60,934 bases of DNA, taken from NCBI GenBank assembly GCA_032111745.1, contig JAULUH010000144.1, forward strand, positions 1 through 60,934, read 5' to 3'. The stretch's first letter is position 1. The number at the start of each line of letters is the position of its first letter. Origin of the DNA: JAULUH01 sp032111745. GTDB taxonomy: Bacteria > Chloroflexota > Anaerolineae > JAAEKA01. Both the position numbers and the translations under genes were made by a program. The notes beneath the pieces were generated by a model that did not search any database, was not told the DNA's origin, and saw only the letters and a program-made list of their open reading frames with translations. This document shows, one piece after another, positions 1 to 16,775 of this stretch.

Positions 1-76
1 TCACGCGCTGGGGCGCTTCAAAGCTCTGAATCTGTTGGCGAATGACGTCCGCCAGGTCCTGTAGGGGTGCTACCAT
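1..76 (-). CDS. atpA: ATP synthase F1 subunit alpha, N-terminal fragment
   Basis: Only the first 25 codons are in the window, reading MVAPLQDLADVIRQQIQSF and on; the gene runs off the left edge. The ATG at 76-74 has a GGAGGA ribosome site seven bases upstream. It follows atpH by 33 bp on the same strand, where the alpha subunit sits in most bacterial atp operons. The short amphipathic start matches the N-terminal helix of alpha that contacts delta. The catalytic and nucleotide-binding parts are not visible, so the call rests on operon position and the N-terminal pattern. Confidence 0.8.
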   Translation of the reverse strand, partial: MVAPLQDLADVIRQQIQSFEAPQRV

Positions 77-109
77 CGAATTGTCCTCCGCAGCTTCTGG
101 GTACGGGAC

Positions 110-646
110 CTAGCTACTGGCCACGCCCAGGCTTTGGCGCAGCCCGGCCAGACGGGTGGCAATGCTGGTGTCGATCAACTTGTCGCCGACGCGGACGACA
201 AGGCCACCAAGGATCTTGGGATCCACCAGGAATCTGAACTCCAGATTGCTGCCGAACTCGTCACTAAGACGGCTCTGGATCTCCTGGCGTTCCTTCTCGG
301 TCAGCTCCACGGCGCTGGTGATCTCGGCCCGGGTTGGCCGCGGGCCCCCGGCTGCGGCCGCCATGTGCGTTAGTTCGTCCACAACCTCGTCCAGCAGCCC
401 GATGTCACCATTGGCCAACATGCCCATCACGAAGTTGCGCACCGGCGCCGCCATCTTCTGCGGCAACAGTGTCGCCAGGACGTCCTGCTTCTCTTCGAAC
501 GGGACCGACGAGCTGGCCAGCTTGGTCTGCAGGCCAGGGCTGCGATCTATCGCGGCCCTCACGTCACCCAAGCTCTTCAGCCAGTCCTCCAGGGCCGCCT
601 CGAAGACGACGCCGGCATAGGTCTGTGCTTTGTTGCTTGTGGTCAC
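110..646 (-). CDS. atpH: ATP synthase F1 subunit delta
   Basis: A 178-residue subunit of the peripheral stalk that joins F1 to the b-subunit stator. The length is normal for the family. The N-terminal helical domain (about 1-105) includes the PFEEKQDVLATLL stretch, and the C-terminal part ends in the typical LGGLVVRVGDKLIDTSIATRL segment (about 146-168). The start is a GTG at 646, one base after the atpF TAA stop, with GAGG seven bases upstream. It lies between atpF and atpA in the standard order and is surely co-transcribed with them. Confidence 0.95.
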   Translation of the reverse strand: MTTSNKAQTYAGVVFEAALEDWLKSLGDVRAAIDRSPGLQTKLASSSVPFEEKQDVLATLLPQKMAAPVRNFVMGMLANGDIGLLDEVVDELTHMAAAAGGPRPTRAEITSAVELTEKERQEIQSRLSDEFGSNLEFRFLVDPKILGGLVVRVGDKLIDTSIATRLAGLRQSLGVASS

Positions 647-647
647 C

Positions 648-1169
648 TTAGTTCCTCGCAGTGCGGCCTGGCGCAGCGCCGGCCAGGAAATCGCTCACGT
701 AGGCGCGCTGGGCATCGCGATCAGACAGCTCGCGGCCCAACACCTTCTCGGCCGCCAACAGCGCCAGCTCGGCAACCTGGTCTTGGGCCTCGGCGATGAT
801 GCGGTCTCGCTCACGCGCGGCCTCGTCCCGAGCATCGGCGACGATGCGCTGGGCCTCCTGCCGCGCGCCGGCCTCGATCTCGCTCGCCAGCGTCTCGCCG
901 CGTTTGGAAGCGGCCGCAATGCGATCCAGGGCCTCGCGCCGCTCTTGATCTAGTTGTTGCTGCAGCATGGCACGCTCGGCCTCAGCTTCCCGTCGCGCCA
1001 CTTCCGCGGCCTGTAACCCTTCCGCAATCCGCTGCTTGCGACTCTCCAGCATGTTGGTCACAGGCTTGTAGAGCACCGCCCGCAGGATGAAGAGCAGCAG
1101 GACGAAGTTGACGATCTGGGCGATCAGAAACGGGCCGTTGATGCCTAGCTGACCAAAGATCTCACCCAA
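648..1169 (-). CDS. atpF: ATP synthase Fo subunit b
   Basis: A 173-residue stator subunit. One membrane helix near residues 13-32 (FLIAQIVNFVLLLFILRAVL) is followed by a long charged Ala/Arg/Glu-rich coiled coil to about residue 145, as expected for the b dimer. The start is a TTG at 1169, preceded by an AAGGAGGTG ribosome site at good spacing. It lies between atpE and atpH. Only one b-type gene is seen in this operon. Confidence 0.95.
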   Translation of the reverse strand: MGEIFGQLGINGPFLIAQIVNFVLLLFILRAVLYKPVTNMLESRKQRIAEGLQAAEVARREAEAERAMLQQQLDQERREALDRIAAASKRGETLASEIEAGARQEAQRIVADARDEAARERDRIIAEAQDQVAELALLAAEKVLGRELSDRDAQRAYVSDFLAGAAPGRTARN

Positions 1170-1238
1170 TCTGGCACCTCCTTAGTCATGCCCGAAGCAC
1201 ATCTGGTGTGTGAGAAACCCGCTCCGTTCGCTGCCGGG

Positions 1239-1475
1239 CTACTGCGGAATGCCAGGGGCACCCACGAAGATCAACAGCAGCGCTACCACCAGGGCATAGA
1301 TCGCCAGAGCTTCGGTGAACACGATGCCCAGGATCATGTTGGTACGGATCTCACCGGCGGCCTCCGGATTGCGGCCAATGGCCTGCATGGCACCGAGAAC
1401 GAGCAAGCCAATGCCGATGCCGGGTCCAAGGGCGCCCAGGCCAATGGCAAGAGCAGGGGCAAGAAACTGGATCAT
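1239..1475 (-). CDS. atpE: ATP synthase Fo subunit c (proton type)
   Basis: A 78-residue hairpin of two membrane helices that forms the rotor ring. The first helix carries the glycine pattern GLGALGPGIGIGL. The polar loop is AIGRNPEA and the ion-binding Glu lies in FTEALAIYAL in helix 2. The Glu is followed by Ala and helix 1 lacks the Gln of sodium-binding rings, so proton coupling is inferred. The ATG at 1475 has AGGAGG ten bases upstream. Confidence 0.96.
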   Translation of the reverse strand: MIQFLAPALAIGLGALGPGIGIGLLVLGAMQAIGRNPEAAGEIRTNMILGIVFTEALAIYALVVALLLIFVGAPGIPQ

Positions 1476-1562
1476 ATTGCGAGTTCCTCCTTACAATGGA
1501 TGGTGTGATGACCAGGCACGGCCAAGTTCCCCGCCTGTGGGGGTGGCTGGCCATGCGGACCC

Positions 1563-2594
1563 TTAGTGATGTTCTTCCTCATGCTCGTGGCTGATGGTAG
1601 CCATGGTCATGAAGATCAGTGTCAAGATGGCGAAGACGAAGGCCTGCATGAAGCCCACGAAGACTTCCAGGACATAGAACGGCAGGGGCACAATGAACGC
1701 AATGAGGAAGGTCATTACGAACAGCAGCACCGCGCCGGCGAAGATATTGCCGAAAAGTCGGAAGGTGAAAGAGATGATCTTGGCGAATTCGCTGATCAGC
1801 TCCAGGAAACCCACGATGAGGTCGAGTACAAAATTACCCGTCATGGGAGGCACAAAGAACTTGCGGAAATAACCTACCCCCAACGCCTGAACGCCTACCA
1901 CCTGCGTCCAAAACACCGAGATAAGGGCCAGTGCCAGGGGGACGTTCAGATCGGTGGTGGCAGCCCGTACATAGGGCACCAGCACGTAGCCGCCCACGGC
2001 GCTGGTATGATGGTCGAGCTCCTCGCCGTGCTCGCCTTCAGCCGAGCGTGCGTCCAACTCCGCTCGTTGCTCGGGGGTTAGCTGCACGGACTCGGCCACC
2101 AACGTGTAAATCCCCCCCGGCAGCTCTTGCTTCTTCCAGCCGGTGGTAACCCCGGCCTCTTCATAAGCAATCTCCAAGGGCTCGATCTTGCCGATGCTAT
2201 CCACGCCTGGCACCAATTCCCACCAGTTGGCGATCAGCACGAAGATCAGGATGGTCATGAAGATGGGAAAGAACTTCTTGAAGTGGGCCTTACCCGCGAT
2301 CTCTTCGTTGAAGTTATAGAACGTCTCGATGAACCACTCCATGAGGTTCTGCAGGCCACTGGGCACATCGTTCATCTTGCGCGTGGCCAGGAAGGCCAGC
2401 ACCAGGATGGTGATGTCGGCGATGATGGTGGCGACAAAGGTATTGGTGATGTAGAAGTTGCCGAACTTGAAGGCCTTCTCAGCCGGAAGCACGATCGTGG
2501 GGAGCGGAACGCGCAGGAAGATCGCGCTGAGCAGCGTCACTGCCAGGATGACGAGGATGATCACGATGTTTCGTGTGGTGAAGAACTTGCGCAC
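1563..2594 (-). CDS. atpB: ATP synthase Fo subunit a, with a long extramembrane insert
   Basis: A 343-residue stator subunit forming the proton half-channels. The essential arginine is in FRLFGNIFAG near the C-terminal half, inside the conserved ISEFAKIISFTFRLFGN region. The protein is about 70 residues longer than E. coli subunit a. The extra length is mainly a hydrophilic stretch of about 60 residues between the NWWELVPGVDSIG helix end and the VPYVRAATTDLNVPLALAL helix. The C-terminus is His/Glu-rich (HEHEEEHH). The start is a GTG at 2594 with AGGAGG ten bases upstream. First gene of the atp operon. Confidence 0.95.
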   Translation of the reverse strand: MRKFFTTRNIVIILVILAVTLLSAIFLRVPLPTIVLPAEKAFKFGNFYITNTFVATIIADITILVLAFLATRKMNDVPSGLQNLMEWFIETFYNFNEEIAGKAHFKKFFPIFMTILIFVLIANWWELVPGVDSIGKIEPLEIAYEEAGVTTGWKKQELPGGIYTLVAESVQLTPEQRAELDARSAEGEHGEELDHHTSAVGGYVLVPYVRAATTDLNVPLALALISVFWTQVVGVQALGVGYFRKFFVPPMTGNFVLDLIVGFLELISEFAKIISFTFRLFGNIFAGAVLLFVMTFLIAFIVPLPFYVLEVFVGFMQAFVFAILTLIFMTMATISHEHEEEHH

Positions 2595-2712
2595 GGCGTT
2601 GTGTCCTCCTTCGCCTGGCGTCGGCGCTTTCCTGTGGAGTCATGAACTGCTGATTGCTGGCCGGAAACAACTGGGATGTCCAGCGATTTGTGCGACCAGG
2701 GACTAACGGCAG

Positions 2713-2741
2713 ATTATAGCAGAGGCAAATCGATTCGCCAA
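2713..2741 (-). promoter_or_regulatory. sigma70-like promoter of the atp operon
   Basis: Read on the minus strand, a TTGGCG -35 box (2741-2736), a 17-base spacer and a perfect TATAAT -10 box (2718-2713). The leader to the atpB GTG would be roughly 110 bases. No other promoter-like match this good is seen between the zinc-ribbon gene and atpB. Confidence 0.75.
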
Positions 2742-2850
2742 ATGCACAACCAGCACAGCGTCCCCCCATTTTCTTCCGCAAGTGCCGCCAATGCCTATCA
2801 GAAGTGCCAAAGCCTTCCGGGTTGCCCGGGCCCGCCGGGCCAGACGCTTA

Positions 2851-3063
2851 TCAGGTGCAGCCGTGACGGCCGTCCGAGGCGTATCCGCACGCGGCGCAGA
2901 AGGTGGTCTCCCCAATCTGCACCAACGCATCCGCCCTCCCGCACATTGGACACCCGGCCGCGCCGGCAGGCAACGCCGATGGGTCGATAGCCAGCAGGCG
3001 TTTCGCTGGGGTGCCGGAACCCGGTGGCTCTGGCCGATGCGCGTGAGCGGGATTGGAGGACAA
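2851..3063 (-). CDS. small zinc-ribbon protein
   Basis: A 70-residue protein with one treble-clef-like ribbon: CPMC near residue 39 and CAAC about 17 residues later, each pair close to Gly/Arg. The first 35 residues are Pro/Ala/Ser-rich and probably disordered. It starts six bases after the BCCP stop on the same strand, so it is the last gene of the lipid/carboxylase operon. Function is unknown. A zinc-ribbon beside carboxylase genes recalls the zinc domain of AccD, but nothing here shows a link. It is short, so the call rests on the motif and operon position. Confidence 0.6.
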   Translation of the reverse strand: MSSNPAHAHRPEPPGSGTPAKRLLAIDPSALPAGAAGCPMCGRADALVQIGETTFCAACGYASDGRHGCT

Positions 3064-3069
3064 AGTACC

Positions 3070-3564
3070 TCAGGTGATCTCAGCCAGGGTCTCGTTCAGG
3101 ACGACGCTTTCGCCTGGCCTGGCATGCAGCGCATTTAGTACACCGGAGATGGGTGCCATGATCTCGTTCTCCATCTTCATGGCCTCCAGCACCAGAATGG
3201 ACTGCCCTGCCTCCACCTGATCGCCCTGGGCTACCAACACCCGCGTCACCAGGCCTGGTATCGGTGCCTTTACCCGGCCATCGCCGCTGATGGGGCGCCG
3301 TACCGCAGCCTCCAGGTCCTGGATCTCCAACCGGTGCAGCCCGCTGTAGGCCTTAATCCAGCGCAGGTCCTGGTCCACTACGATCTCGTAGGGGCGGCCG
3401 TCCACCATGATCCATTCCATCTTGTCGGGGCCGTCCAGGTTGGGGACATCAGCCACAACTTCCTCACCGTCGACCACTACGGTGAGCTCAAGTCCCCTGC
3501 GCTGCAGGAGATCTACGTCGATCTCGAAACGCCTGCCGTCAATGGTGATCGCCAGTCTGCTCAC
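3070..3564 (-). CDS. biotin carboxyl carrier protein of acyl-CoA carboxylase
   Basis: A 164-residue carrier. The last 75 residues are a biotinyl domain with the EAMKMEN motif, whose central Lys is biotinylated, flanked by VKAPIPGLVTRVLV and MAPISGVL. The first 90 residues form a beta-rich extension (LAITIDGRRFEIDV and on) seen in carriers of three-subunit acyl-CoA carboxylases. I place the start at the GTG at 3564, with GGAG eight bases upstream, rather than at the upstream ATG at 3621 that overlaps the biotin carboxylase. It lies between that gene and the zinc-ribbon gene. Confidence 0.9.
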   Translation of the reverse strand: MSRLAITIDGRRFEIDVDLLQRRGLELTVVVDGEEVVADVPNLDGPDKMEWIMVDGRPYEIVVDQDLRWIKAYSGLHRLEIQDLEAAVRRPISGDGRVKAPIPGLVTRVLVAQGDQVEAGQSILVLEAMKMENEIMAPISGVLNALHARPGESVVLNETLAEIT

Positions 3565-3590
3565 AGGCTTTTCTCCGACCTGTCTGCCAC

Positions 3591-5069
3591 TCAGTCCAGC
3601 CGCCGGTTGCCGCGGTGCCACCCTTGCTGCAGCCGCTCGGGCATAATGGGTTGGCCTGCACTGTGGCGGGTCAGATATGCTATAGCAGCAGCCACTGCCA
3701 GGTCTCGCAGGTCGGACTGGGGTGTTGCTCGACCCAGTAGCGGACGGCGCAAGAACTCGGTCGTGTAGTCTCCTGCAATGAAATCCGGGTCCTCCAGGAT
3801 CGCCTGGTAGTAGGGGAGGTTGGTGTTCAGGCCGGTGATGGCAAAATCCTGCAACGCCCGGCGCATGCGCCTAACGCACTCAGCCCTGTCCTCGCCCCAC
3901 ACCACGACCTTGGCCAGGATGGGATCGTAGCGCACCGGGACATCGCACCCCGAGTAACCGTAGGTATCCACCCGCACACCGGGACCGCCGGGCAGGCGAA
4001 AGCGACGCAGCTTGCCAGGACTGGGCAGGAAATGGTTCCATGGATCCTCGGCGTTGATGCGACACTGCATCGCCCAGCCCTCCAGTCGTACATCCTCCTG
4101 TCGCAGCGCCAGGGGCAGGCCGGCGGCGATTCGGACCTGTTCTTTCACCAGGTCAACTCGTGAGACCATCTCCGTCACCGGATGCTCTACCTGGACGCGG
4201 GCCTTGATCTCCGTGAAGTAGAACTCACCCTGGTCATCCATCAGGAATTCCACCGTGCCCACGTTGCGGTACTGGAACAGGCGGGCGATGTCCAGCGCGG
4301 CCTGGTGAAGCCGTGCCCGTTGCTCCCCGGTCAGGGAAGGCGAGGGCGACTCGGCGACGAGTTTCTGGTTGTGGCGCTGGATCGAGCCCTCCCGCTCGCC
4401 CAGGTGAATCAGGTTGCCGGGGCCGTCGCCGATGATCTGAACTTCGACGTAGTGGCCGGGCAGCACCGCCTTCTCCAGGAATAGCCGCTGGTCGCCAAAC
4501 GCGATCTGCGCCTCGGTGCGTGCCTGGCGGACTGCCGCCGGCAAGGCATCGGGAGTCCGTACCAGCCGCGTGGCCCGGCCGCGGCCCCCGCTGCACGACT
4601 TGATGACCAGGGGAAAGCCCAGTTCCCCGGCCTCGAGCTCGATCAGCTCCTGGTCCTCCAGGCCAAAGGATACCGAGGAATGCAGTGGGGTCTTGAATCC
4701 TGCGGCCCGGACGCGCTCTTGCGCCGGAATCTTCTCTCGCGCTGCCAAGACCACCTCGCTGGGAGGACCCACGAACACGACTCCCGCTTCTTCACAGGCG
4801 CGGGCAAATTGGGATTCCTCCGCCAGGAAGCCGTAGCCCGGGTGGATGGCTTCCGCACCGGCTCTACGGGCCAGGTCGATGATCTGGCCGCCATCCAGGT
4901 AGCCGGCGGGCGACTCCAGGTTCAGGGCCTCATCCGCCAGGCGCACGTGCAAGGATCCGCGATCCGACTCGTCGTATAGGGCCACGGTCCAGATTCCCAG
5001 GTCGCGGCAAGCCCTGATCACACGCACGGCGATCTCGCCACGGTTGGCTACCAGCAGTTTACGGAACAT
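3591..5069 (-). CDS. accC: biotin carboxylase subunit of acyl-CoA carboxylase, divergent active site
   Basis: A 492-residue ATP-grasp enzyme that would carboxylate biotin on the adjacent carrier. Family landmarks are the N-terminal LVANRGEIAVRVIRAC, HPGYGFLAE, ARVQVEHPVTEM and CRINAED segments. Against E. coli AccC, aligned from memory, some normally conserved positions differ. The glycine-rich ATP loop reads SCSGGRGRATR, the His of RHVEIQ is Tyr, and the Asn of EMNTR is Lys (EIKAR). The Arg of VQVEHP, both metal-binding Glu and the Arg of CRINAED are kept. A tail of about 50 residues after the usual end is Arg-rich and unmatched. The order CT-BC-BCCP fits one complex. Confidence 0.9.
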   Translation of the reverse strand: MFRKLLVANRGEIAVRVIRACRDLGIWTVALYDESDRGSLHVRLADEALNLESPAGYLDGGQIIDLARRAGAEAIHPGYGFLAEESQFARACEEAGVVFVGPPSEVVLAAREKIPAQERVRAAGFKTPLHSSVSFGLEDQELIELEAGELGFPLVIKSCSGGRGRATRLVRTPDALPAAVRQARTEAQIAFGDQRLFLEKAVLPGHYVEVQIIGDGPGNLIHLGEREGSIQRHNQKLVAESPSPSLTGEQRARLHQAALDIARLFQYRNVGTVEFLMDDQGEFYFTEIKARVQVEHPVTEMVSRVDLVKEQVRIAAGLPLALRQEDVRLEGWAMQCRINAEDPWNHFLPSPGKLRRFRLPGGPGVRVDTYGYSGCDVPVRYDPILAKVVVWGEDRAECVRRMRRALQDFAITGLNTNLPYYQAILEDPDFIAGDYTTEFLRRPLLGRATPQSDLRDLAVAAAIAYLTRHSAGQPIMPERLQQGWHRGNRRLD

Positions 5070-5092
5070 ATCGCATCCTTGATTGCACTCAC

Positions 5093-6640
5093 CTACATGG
5101 GCGAGATGCCGTGCTTCTTGGGCAGGTGACGCTCCCGCTTCAGCAGCGAGACCTCCAGACCACGGATCAGAATGCGACGGGTGTCGCGCGGCTCGATGAC
5201 GTCGTCGATCAGGCCCCGGGATGCCGCTACATAGGGGTTATTAAACTTCTCCTCGTAGCCATCGATCAACTCCTGGCGTTTAGCCTTGGGATCCTCGGCC
5301 GCCGAGATCTGCTGCCGGAACAGGATGTTGACCGCGCCGGCCGCGCCCATCACTGCGATCTCGGAATTGGGCCAGGCGTACAACAGGTCCCCCCGCAGCC
5401 CCTTGCTGCTCATCACGCAGTAAGCCCCCCCATAGCTCTTGCGCAAGATCACCATCAGCTTGGGCACGGTGGCCTCGCTGTAGGCGTAGATCATCCGAGC
5501 GCCATTGCGAATAATGCCTCCATACTCCTGGTGCGTGCCCGGCAAGAAGCCCGGCACATCCTGCAACGTGATGATCGGGACGTTGTAAGCGTCGCAGATG
5601 CGGATGAAATGGGCCGCCTTGATAGAGGCCTTGATATCGATCGTACCGGCAAGGACCATGGGCTGGTTAGCGATAATCCCCACCACCCAGCCATTTAGCC
5701 GCGCGAACCCAACCACCATGTTCTCCGCCCACAACTGGTGCACCTCGAAGAACCGGCCATCATCGAAGATGCTGGCGATGACCTTGCGCACGTCGTAGGG
5801 CTTGTACGGATCCAGGGGCACCAGTTGTTCCAGCTCCGGGCAGCGCCGATCAGGTTCGTCGATGGGCGGTACATAGGGCGGGTCATTCTGGTTATTGGAG
5901 GGCAAGTAGCTAAGCAGATCCCGCGTCAGGGCCAGGCACTCCCGGTCGTCCTGAGCCAGGAAATGGCTCACACCGCTCTCCCTGCTATGCACCAGCCCGC
6001 CCCCCAGCTGCTCCTGGCTAACATCCTCCTGCATCACGGCTTTGACCACGTCCGGCCCGGTGATGAACATATAGCTGTTTTCGGTCATAAACACAAAGTC
6101 AGTGAGCGCTGGCGAGTACACCGCGCCCCCTGCGCAAGGGCCCATGATTAGCGACAGTTGTGGGATGACCCCCGAGGCCTCGCAGTTGGCATCAAACAGC
6201 CGGGCATAGCCACCCAGGCTATCCACGCCCTCCTGGATCCGTGCGCCACCTGAGTCGTTGATAGCGATGAAGGGAGAACCGTAGGTGAGGGCCATGCGCA
6301 TGGCCTTGACGATCTTGCTGGCGTGCATCTCGCCCAGGGAGCCACCCATCACGCTAGCGTCCTGGGCCGCCACAAACACGTGCCGGCCATTGATCAGGCC
6401 GAAGCCCGTGATGACGCCGTCCCCGTAACGCGAGGACTTGCCCCCCATGTAGCTCTCGTAGCGCGGCAAGACCAGGGTGTCGATCTCCGTGAATGTCCCG
6501 GGATCAAACAATAAGTCGATACGCTCGCGCGCTGTTAGACGTCCCTTCCGATGCTGGGTCTCGATCTCCTTCGCCGTGCCATCAGCGATGGCTTTGCGCG
6601 CGCGCAGCTGCTGGATATAGGCCTCCATGCTCGATTCCAA
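5093..6640 (-). CDS. acyl-CoA carboxylase carboxyltransferase subunit
   Basis: About 515 residues of the PccB/MmdA type, with both crotonase-like halves in one chain. It would move the carboxyl group from biotin to acetyl- or propionyl-CoA, giving malonyl- or methylmalonyl-CoA. Landmarks are AKEIETQHRKGRLTARERI, FIAINDSGGARIQEG, MGPCAGGAVYSPALTDF and, in the second half, DVPGFLPGTHQEYGGI and GAAGAVNILFR. An AGGAGG site lies nine bases before a TTG at 6640. The ATG at 6628 is the next choice, while the upstream ATG at 6727 overlaps the previous gene. Substrate length preference cannot be read safely from the sequence. Confidence 0.93.
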   Translation of the reverse strand: MESSMEAYIQQLRARKAIADGTAKEIETQHRKGRLTARERIDLLFDPGTFTEIDTLVLPRYESYMGGKSSRYGDGVITGFGLINGRHVFVAAQDASVMGGSLGEMHASKIVKAMRMALTYGSPFIAINDSGGARIQEGVDSLGGYARLFDANCEASGVIPQLSLIMGPCAGGAVYSPALTDFVFMTENSYMFITGPDVVKAVMQEDVSQEQLGGGLVHSRESGVSHFLAQDDRECLALTRDLLSYLPSNNQNDPPYVPPIDEPDRRCPELEQLVPLDPYKPYDVRKVIASIFDDGRFFEVHQLWAENMVVGFARLNGWVVGIIANQPMVLAGTIDIKASIKAAHFIRICDAYNVPIITLQDVPGFLPGTHQEYGGIIRNGARMIYAYSEATVPKLMVILRKSYGGAYCVMSSKGLRGDLLYAWPNSEIAVMGAAGAVNILFRQQISAAEDPKAKRQELIDGYEEKFNNPYVAASRGLIDDVIEPRDTRRILIRGLEVSLLKRERHLPKKHGISPM

Positions 6641-6672
6641 CGACACAGTCCTCCTCAAGATACAATAAGGCG

Positions 6673-7557
6673 TCATCCCATCAAGGATGCCAGGGTTAGA
6701 ACATAACCGTTGGCTGTGCGCCACCATCCGGCCAGGGTCAAAGCCTCTGCCGGATCCTGTCTCGCTCTCTCGGCGTACAGCTGGAGCAACGTGGGATCAC
6801 ATCTGATTTCCATGGCCAGCCAGGCCTGTGCCTCCGGCGATCCAGGGTAAGATGGTCGGGTGGGCAGGCACACAACCCGGCGGGTATCTACGGTCAGCCC
6901 CAAGCGCAAGGCTTTTAGTACGGCCTCCTTGGCGCTCCAAATGGCGGTAGCTAGCACGTTGCGCTGCTCAGAGGCGGCCTGTTCCACCAGGTCGACCTCC
7001 ACGGTGCTGAAGAACTGTTGCAGGAACAGGGCCGATCGAGGCTCCACGGCCTCGATGTCTGCGCCCAGTTGGGCTAAGCTAAGGCTCGGGGCGGACTTGC
7101 GGACCCCTCCATCGTTGAGCGGATGCAACGCGCAAAAGGCCGTGTCGCCGCTGTGGCTGATGGACAGGGACAGCGGCAGTCGCACACCCAGTGCCGCAGG
7201 CACCAGCTCACCCGGGCGCCGGCCAGCCTCTGCGATCAAAGGCACCAGAACCGGCTGCTCCGCCGGCAACAACGCCGCAGGCGTGCGCTCCGGATCCGCC
7301 ACCACGATAGGGACTCCACCAGGGTCGCGTCCGACGATCAGCGCATCCAGGGGTGGGCGCTGGCCCGTATGCTCCTCGAAATAGGTCTGCAGAAGCCGCT
7401 TGGCCGTCCAGCGGCCCAGTAGCCACTCGCGGCGGCGCTTCTCGACCCGGAAGCCATGCAGGCGGGCCACTTCCGGCGCGCTCAACAGGCCCGGAGGCGG
7501 CAGGCCGTGGGCCAGGTCGGGATGATCGCCGTAGGACTGCAAAAGCCAGTCGATCAT
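6673..7557 (-). CDS. Sfp-type 4'-phosphopantetheinyl transferase
   Basis: About 294 residues from the ATG at 7557. The two family motifs are present: LGADIEAVEPR (about 164-174), with magnesium-binding Asp and Glu, and WSAKEAVLKA (about 207-216). SISHSGD (about 132-138) is the usual preceding strand. It transfers phosphopantetheine from CoA to carrier proteins. It starts 10 bp after the synthase stop and 33 bp before the carboxyltransferase, so it is probably dedicated to the synthase. That makes the Thr-type ACPs of the synthase a puzzle. The N-terminal half is longer than in E. coli AcpS, as expected for the Sfp class. Confidence 0.9.
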   Translation of the reverse strand: MIDWLLQSYGDHPDLAHGLPPPGLLSAPEVARLHGFRVEKRRREWLLGRWTAKRLLQTYFEEHTGQRPPLDALIVGRDPGGVPIVVADPERTPAALLPAEQPVLVPLIAEAGRRPGELVPAALGVRLPLSLSISHSGDTAFCALHPLNDGGVRKSAPSLSLAQLGADIEAVEPRSALFLQQFFSTVEVDLVEQAASEQRNVLATAIWSAKEAVLKALRLGLTVDTRRVVCLPTRPSYPGSPEAQAWLAMEIRCDPTLLQLYAERARQDPAEALTLAGWWRTANGYVLTLASLMG

Positions 7558-7567
7558 GGGTCCGTAG

Positions 7568-16740
<9,173 letters not shown>

Positions 16741-16775
16741 TGCATCCACTCCTGCATCCGATATCTAGCACGGGG

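Noticed and set aside
2824..2840. A small hairpin after the zinc-ribbon gene
   Set aside because: A 6-bp stem with a 5-base loop and no T run is too common in GC-rich DNA to call a terminator.
3591..5069. His-to-Asn change in the QRRHQK motif of the biotin carboxylase
   Set aside because: Propionyl-CoA carboxylases normally have Asn here, as I recall, so it is not unusual. Only the other substitutions were reported.
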